Assembly (NCBI GenBank): GCA_013407085.1
Contig: JACCGJ010001846.1
Span: 1-64,000, forward strand
Reading direction: 5' to 3'
Source of the DNA: Atriophallophorus winterbourni
Taxonomy: Eukaryota; Platyhelminthes; Trematoda; Plagiorchiida; Microphallidae
DNA length: 64,000 nt
Shown: positions 49,201 to 55,200 of the stretch, piece by piece
Position numbering within the stretch: position 1 is the stretch's first letter
Layout: every line of letters begins with the position of its first letter
The notes under the pieces: model-generated
Database searches by the model: none
The model's input: only the letters and a program-made list of their open reading frames with translations
What the model was told of the DNA's origin: nothing
Made by a program: the position numbers and the translations under genes

Positions 49201-52200
49201 TTCACCCCATGTGAGACGTCACGTGGCTTAGTCCATGGCTGGTTCATCTTGTACCATGCCCCGGTCACCACCAACAATCGACCCATGCAGATCAAGTGCC
49301 TTGGCTGACTTCGGAGTGACTGGTTGCTGAGATACTCTGTTTCTGACTGGAATGACTTGGCACCGCTTGGCCCATTCGACTGTCAATTCCTGATCAGAAG
49401 TCCCCCTTGACCAGACATCTTGAATGAGGGCTCTGTAACAACTGTGTTTTACTGGATTGAAAAATTGACTTCTCTTACGTTCACGCGTGCTACGTGACTG
49501 CTCTTCTGTACAGTTGTACACGTTTTGGCTACCGCGATAATAATCTTCACCGCCCTGTGTTTTCTCACACATTCGTGGGACGTTATTGTAGTAGTAAGTC
49601 TACTACAAATAGGTGAGCCCGACGTGATACACGCATCCTTCGTGTACTACCATTGGTAAGCTCTGTATACACGCACCCTTCATGTATTTTTCAGCTAGGT
49701 CAATTTCCCGATTTATGTCTGCGTTATTTCTTCAGATGCCACCGTTGCACACGTTTTGGCTACCGCGATAAAATCTTCACTGTCCTGTGGGTTCTCTCCT
49801 ATCTTCGTGGGACGTTATTGTAGTAGTCAGTCTACTACAGGATCTCTCTACCCCCACATGTCATTTGTGCATCAAGCCTGAAAATGTTTAAGGCAAAACT
49901 TGACAAGTATATGTTGACCAAATCCAACCTCGCACCTCAATACACAAGCTGATTTTCCATATTGACAAAACATATTTGTTGTTTTTATACATTCCCTATA
50001 TTTTTAATCTATGGTTACTGTAAAGTATTTGCTTTTAGACCATAAAAACTGTGGATTACTCTGAATTAGTTAGCAAACGAAGACTTACTTGTGCCACTAG
50101 TTCCGAGGTAGTTGAGGCGATGCATGCCATCTGACCACATTCGTTCGGACGTTGCGTTTCTGAAGAGTTTGTTTCTATCGAAGAAGAAGACGAAGTTGCT
50201 AATTCCATTAGCGCAGAATATCAAACTCACTTTTCTGATTCACGTTAGGCGAGTTCACTTGATCCAGAAGTTTTTGCCGCAAGAGTACCTCTTCAGCAGA
50301 TGGTATACGCAGATCGAATTGTTGCTAGAACAATAAAACGCCACACGAGGAATAAGTGAACACCGCAAAATATTACAAGATAAGAATTGAGGAATGCAGT
50401 ATTGAGACAAGGGGCATAATTTGCGAAGGACAGTAATTCGGTAGTCTGTAAATGTTCAAACTAGTGGAAAGATAATAATAAAATTATCTTCAATTTGGCA
50501 AACCAAGTAACGAATTTCATTACTTTCGGTTTTTTGGTATTGATAACCTTCAGCATCAAACAGAGCATGTTTACAATCTCCATGCCCCTATTTTTGTTTG
50601 ATATATCACCCCAGAACGGGGATAGATGACAGCGTTCAAAATGGAAACACTTTTGTGCAGCGTTGGGTACAGATTATTATTGTTAATTATAGTTTCAGAA
50701 CTGCTGATGCGAATCTACTTGTCCCTAACATTAGAAACTGTATTGTAGCTATCAGCAAAAACTTCGCGGTCACATGCAAATGTTACAACAACAAACCAGT
50801 AGTCAGTAGCCATTTGGATCGGCAAGTGCCAAAATAAAGAGAAACAGGAGAATGGAGACATTCGGCAAATAAATCGAAGTCTAATGGGAAACAGTCTGAT
50901 GACAAGAAATAAGCGCATTAAGTTTATCCCATTTTATTGAGGAAAAGTAAATGCGGAACATGAAACACGCCCTCTTTCAGAGAACTATAGGCTTCGCCAT
51001 TCTATCTATCTAGCTTTGGGAGACCTGATAGTATCCCAGCTGATGTGCAGTTTAAGACTGCGCGGCACTTTGCCTGGCTCAAGGTTTGTAAATGAAAACC
51101 CCAATCTTTTACAATATATCTGAAATTCTCTACTGATTAACAGTTAATAAGCATATCGTGCAGCCTTCAAAAACGTTATCATATCGGAGGTCATATATCC
51201 CATTTGCTTCAAGATGCCTTTGTCAAAAGGAACTGCTTATTAAGCAATTACGGTCCCATTTAACTCGTTGATATTGTGCACATGTTCTGCGAATATTTAT
51301 GTGTAGTTTGTGCAATATCCATAAAAAAGAAAGTTTGTAGTGAATGAAATTAAAATCAATTGATGCAAGCACCCTCACATACTGTATAATCCTTTAATTA
51401 ATTTGATTATGTGCAGGTGTGATTGACATCCGGTGGGAGATCAGCTTGATTGCGTAATACGTGCGCACATTAGGGGTCATATACCTTAATGTTTATTCTG
51501 AAGCCAGATTGTGAAGATGTCGACCTTGCTTACCGCATTCATACCAGTCTTTGTTAACTCAACCGCCTCAGCGTCAAGACGTGCAACGTTATCAAGATCA
51601 ACGCTATAACCTGTGTCCATCATGTGTTCAGTTAAAACTAAATCTTTGATCAGTGTTTGATATTCACTTTAGTTGCGTGTCTGCTTTCCGATTCGCTTTT
51701 TGTGATAATTTATCCTAGTGCTGAATTCTCTGGAAGTTTGCCCGATATATACTCCGTGGCAATTTTCGAATACAACTTTGTCCTTCTTATTACAAATAAA
51801 ACGGCGCCAAAGTATCCAATTTAAGACAAATCAGCTAATTGCTCGGAACTGTATTAGAGTTAGTTAATTGTTGGTTTTCAGTTTGCATATTTGAATCAAT
51901 TCACGGGAAAAGCAGTCAAGTGACTACAGAGAAAAAATCAAAAGTTATTTATTTCGTTACATACTTTCGCTCCCATCGCATATAAGATTGGGGATATTTT
52001 TGAACCGGGACATTGCGTTGAATCTGCCCACTGAACCTTCACATATCCTTTACGGTATCCTCGAACAACTTGACCTAATAGCGGCACGGTGTCACCAAGG
52101 ATCTTGCCAGGATAACTAGCGAACCGGGCTTCTGGTGGCCAAAATTCATGGAGTATCGAGCGGTTGGAATGTAGATCTTTTTCGCAAAAATTGGCAACAT

Positions 52201-55200
52201 TCGGAACAACGAAGCAACCGCATCGTAGCTGTGCTAGGTAGTTCAAGGCCTGATCGCGAGCTTCCTAAAAACAAATACAGCTGGAAGCATACTTGGAATA
52301 TCGTGTAACACATAGCAGGTGAAAACAGTTGCTGGCCAACCTCTTCCCAAAAGTTATATTCTTGTGATTTTATCAACAGATTGAGACTAAAACAGACTTT
52401 CAAGTCGTGAAGATAAACGAAAGTGAATAGCAGGCGATGGATCAACCAGAGCAAACTTGCAGCTGTTTGATATATAAATTTTCGGCCATAGCATGTATTT
52501 CATACACAGTACAAAAACCAAAACATACATCGAACTCTGTGTTAATCGCATTATTTGGTGTGAAAAAGCGGATTGATCGTGCCAATCTTCTGCTTCGGCA
52601 ACTGAAATTTCGTTTCCTTATATTTTTTGTGCGTAAACAAACCTACAATAAGCTGTTCATTATACATTTACGAAATTGACATTTTTTCTTTTACGTCTTG
52701 GAATTTTGATTATCATGCTTTATGTTCCTTGACAATTTGTCTGATGCCAGAACTGCTCACACACATAAAGGTGATGTTATGGTAGTTTAAGGATGAAGTA
52801 GGGCACCCAAAGAACCATTAACTGGTATGCGAAATGATACAATCCCCTATCACCACGAAAGTTTCAGGACTTCAAATTAAATCAAGAAAGACTGAGTGTC
52901 GGAACTGGAATAACGCTCAGTCAGCGGTAGTTTACGCTTCGAATTGGTTATGAATTGATTGGCATTTATTATTGAGAGTATTGTTTAATATTATCGCTAA
53001 AAACACAGGAAATTTCGTTCATTGCATGTTGTCTAACAATTATTCCCTTATTTTGTTGGGATGAATTACAATTTAACCAGCCTTTGCCACCATGTGGCCG
53101 ATGCGACATTGACAAAGAATCCTACGCTAAGATCAATTATCAAAAAAACAGATCTATTGGGAGTATTTACGATGAGCAGCCTTTACTACTACAATCTAAT
53201 TCAAAAGCCATGATTGCTGTGAAGAGACACAATACCAGGTAAATAAGCTATTTAACGACTATGTCATCACAAAGCTCTAATATTTGAATATCCACCACTT
53301 AGATTTCACGGAATAGAAGAAATATGCTATTGGAACTGACCTTGTCTCGCTTATGGAACACCTTGGTTACCGTACCGAAAAATTCCACAGCATTCAGCTG
53401 TAATTGACGAGTCTCAAGGTGGCTTTCCAAATCGCTTGAGTTCGCACTGCACAACACTTGAATTCGAACGAATCGCCATTCACGCATCGTCGAGTTTAAA
53501 GACCACAACTTCATTCCTTGAGGACCCCAGTAAGACTTTGGATCACCGTCAGGGTTGATATGATGTTCTGCGATGAGTGTCCACTCCAAACTGTTCCGAG
53601 ATGCCTAAATAAACAATACGGATATTTGTGTTACAATCTCGACAATATGACACTCAGCGCTGCGACGGAACAATATTGATCAAGGTTAGATTTGCGCATA
53701 ATTTTTATAACATTTGTCTCACATGTAGCCGTGCACAGGGGAACCACAATGTTAATTGACCGATATCACGCTGTGCTGGCTAAATAGGCCACTTGATGCT
53801 GTCTTCGCCCACCCGATTTAACAACCCTGGGATTTCGATAAGCTGTTTCGTGATACGACCAATTCGAAGTGGTGAGTGGACTGCTGCATAATCACGTTCC
53901 TTCTTCTGACTAACAAACTTGACCCGACGAAGCTTCTGTGCTAGAAGTAAAACGTTACCTAAAATTGCTCTAACCGATTACTTTAGAATTTATCTTCATG
54001 ATCATTACTACTCAATCGGTCTCAAAAATGTTTTCAACGTGTTTTATAAAAAATACTATATTGCTGCACTCAACGGTAAAATTGAAATGAACGAACTTTT
54101 GCTTCCATTTTTGCACCTTACGTGTATCCTACATTGACATTGATCTAATGCTTGATATTGATCACATTCATTGCTCATGTTTCACTTTTCTTATACGTGT
54201 ATTACAGAGCTTGATGTGAAATACCGAAAAGTATATCCTTCTCTCCATTTTGTATCCTACGTTGATGGAGAAAAATCAGTTAGTTAATTTCTACGCTTTA
54301 CACAACGTAAACTTTGAATATAAGTGTGAGACGAAACACTAATTTCGCTTTATAGCAAATCAGGATATTAGAGGGTTTTACATCAAACGTTTATTATCAA
54401 GTAAAATCGCTTGAATACATAGATTGAGATTGGAGAAATTTCAGAGTTACACTATTAAAGCGAGGCACGTGACGGTAAAATATATGTCGTCCACTTCAAG
54501 ATTTATTGTAAAAAAGTTATAGCTTATAGGATATTCGTATAAGGAAAATAAATACATACAAAAAATGAGGCATTAGGAGGATCGACAGATTTGGTAGTTA
54601 GAAAATAATGTTGTATTGTCAGGGTATGATGGAAAAATATTCGTTAGGATAAATATCGTTTGAACTTGCTCAATGAAGTTATATAAACGGGCAGTAGGGT
54701 GGAATTACAAAGCATAAATCTATCCAGTTTGTTTCTGAAAATCCTTTCAATAGATGATTGTAAACCGTCCGACGTTAAGGAGTTCCGTAAGAAACAAACG
54801 CGCACAGAAAGGAAGAACCGACGGCAATTACGGTGAGAATGTGGTATATTCAATGCTAAAGCGTGAGTGCATGACGTATAGCTTGAATCGTAGACGAAAT
54901 AGACGTCTCAAAGGACGAATCTTTGAGTTTAGTATTTTATAGGTGGGGACTAAATTCAATCGAACTCGTCTGTGAGCCAGTGTATCCAAATTAAGATGCA
55001 CCAGTCGATCCTCATAAAGGAGATCGCGAAGACAGCCCACCATTTTAATTGCTCTGCGATAAATCCTCTCGAGCACCTAGATGTATTTTTTACAGCAATT
55101 GTGCTCGAGCTTGCACCTAGTAATCAAACACCGGGTTTATATACGTATTTAGGAACAGGGGGAATGTTGCGAGGGAAAACGTCTACAAAAACGTCGGAGA

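Noticed and set aside
49228..49572. 114-codon frame on the minus strand
   Set aside because: It overlaps the direct repeat at 49.5 kb and has no family features. It may be transposon-derived, but nothing supports that.
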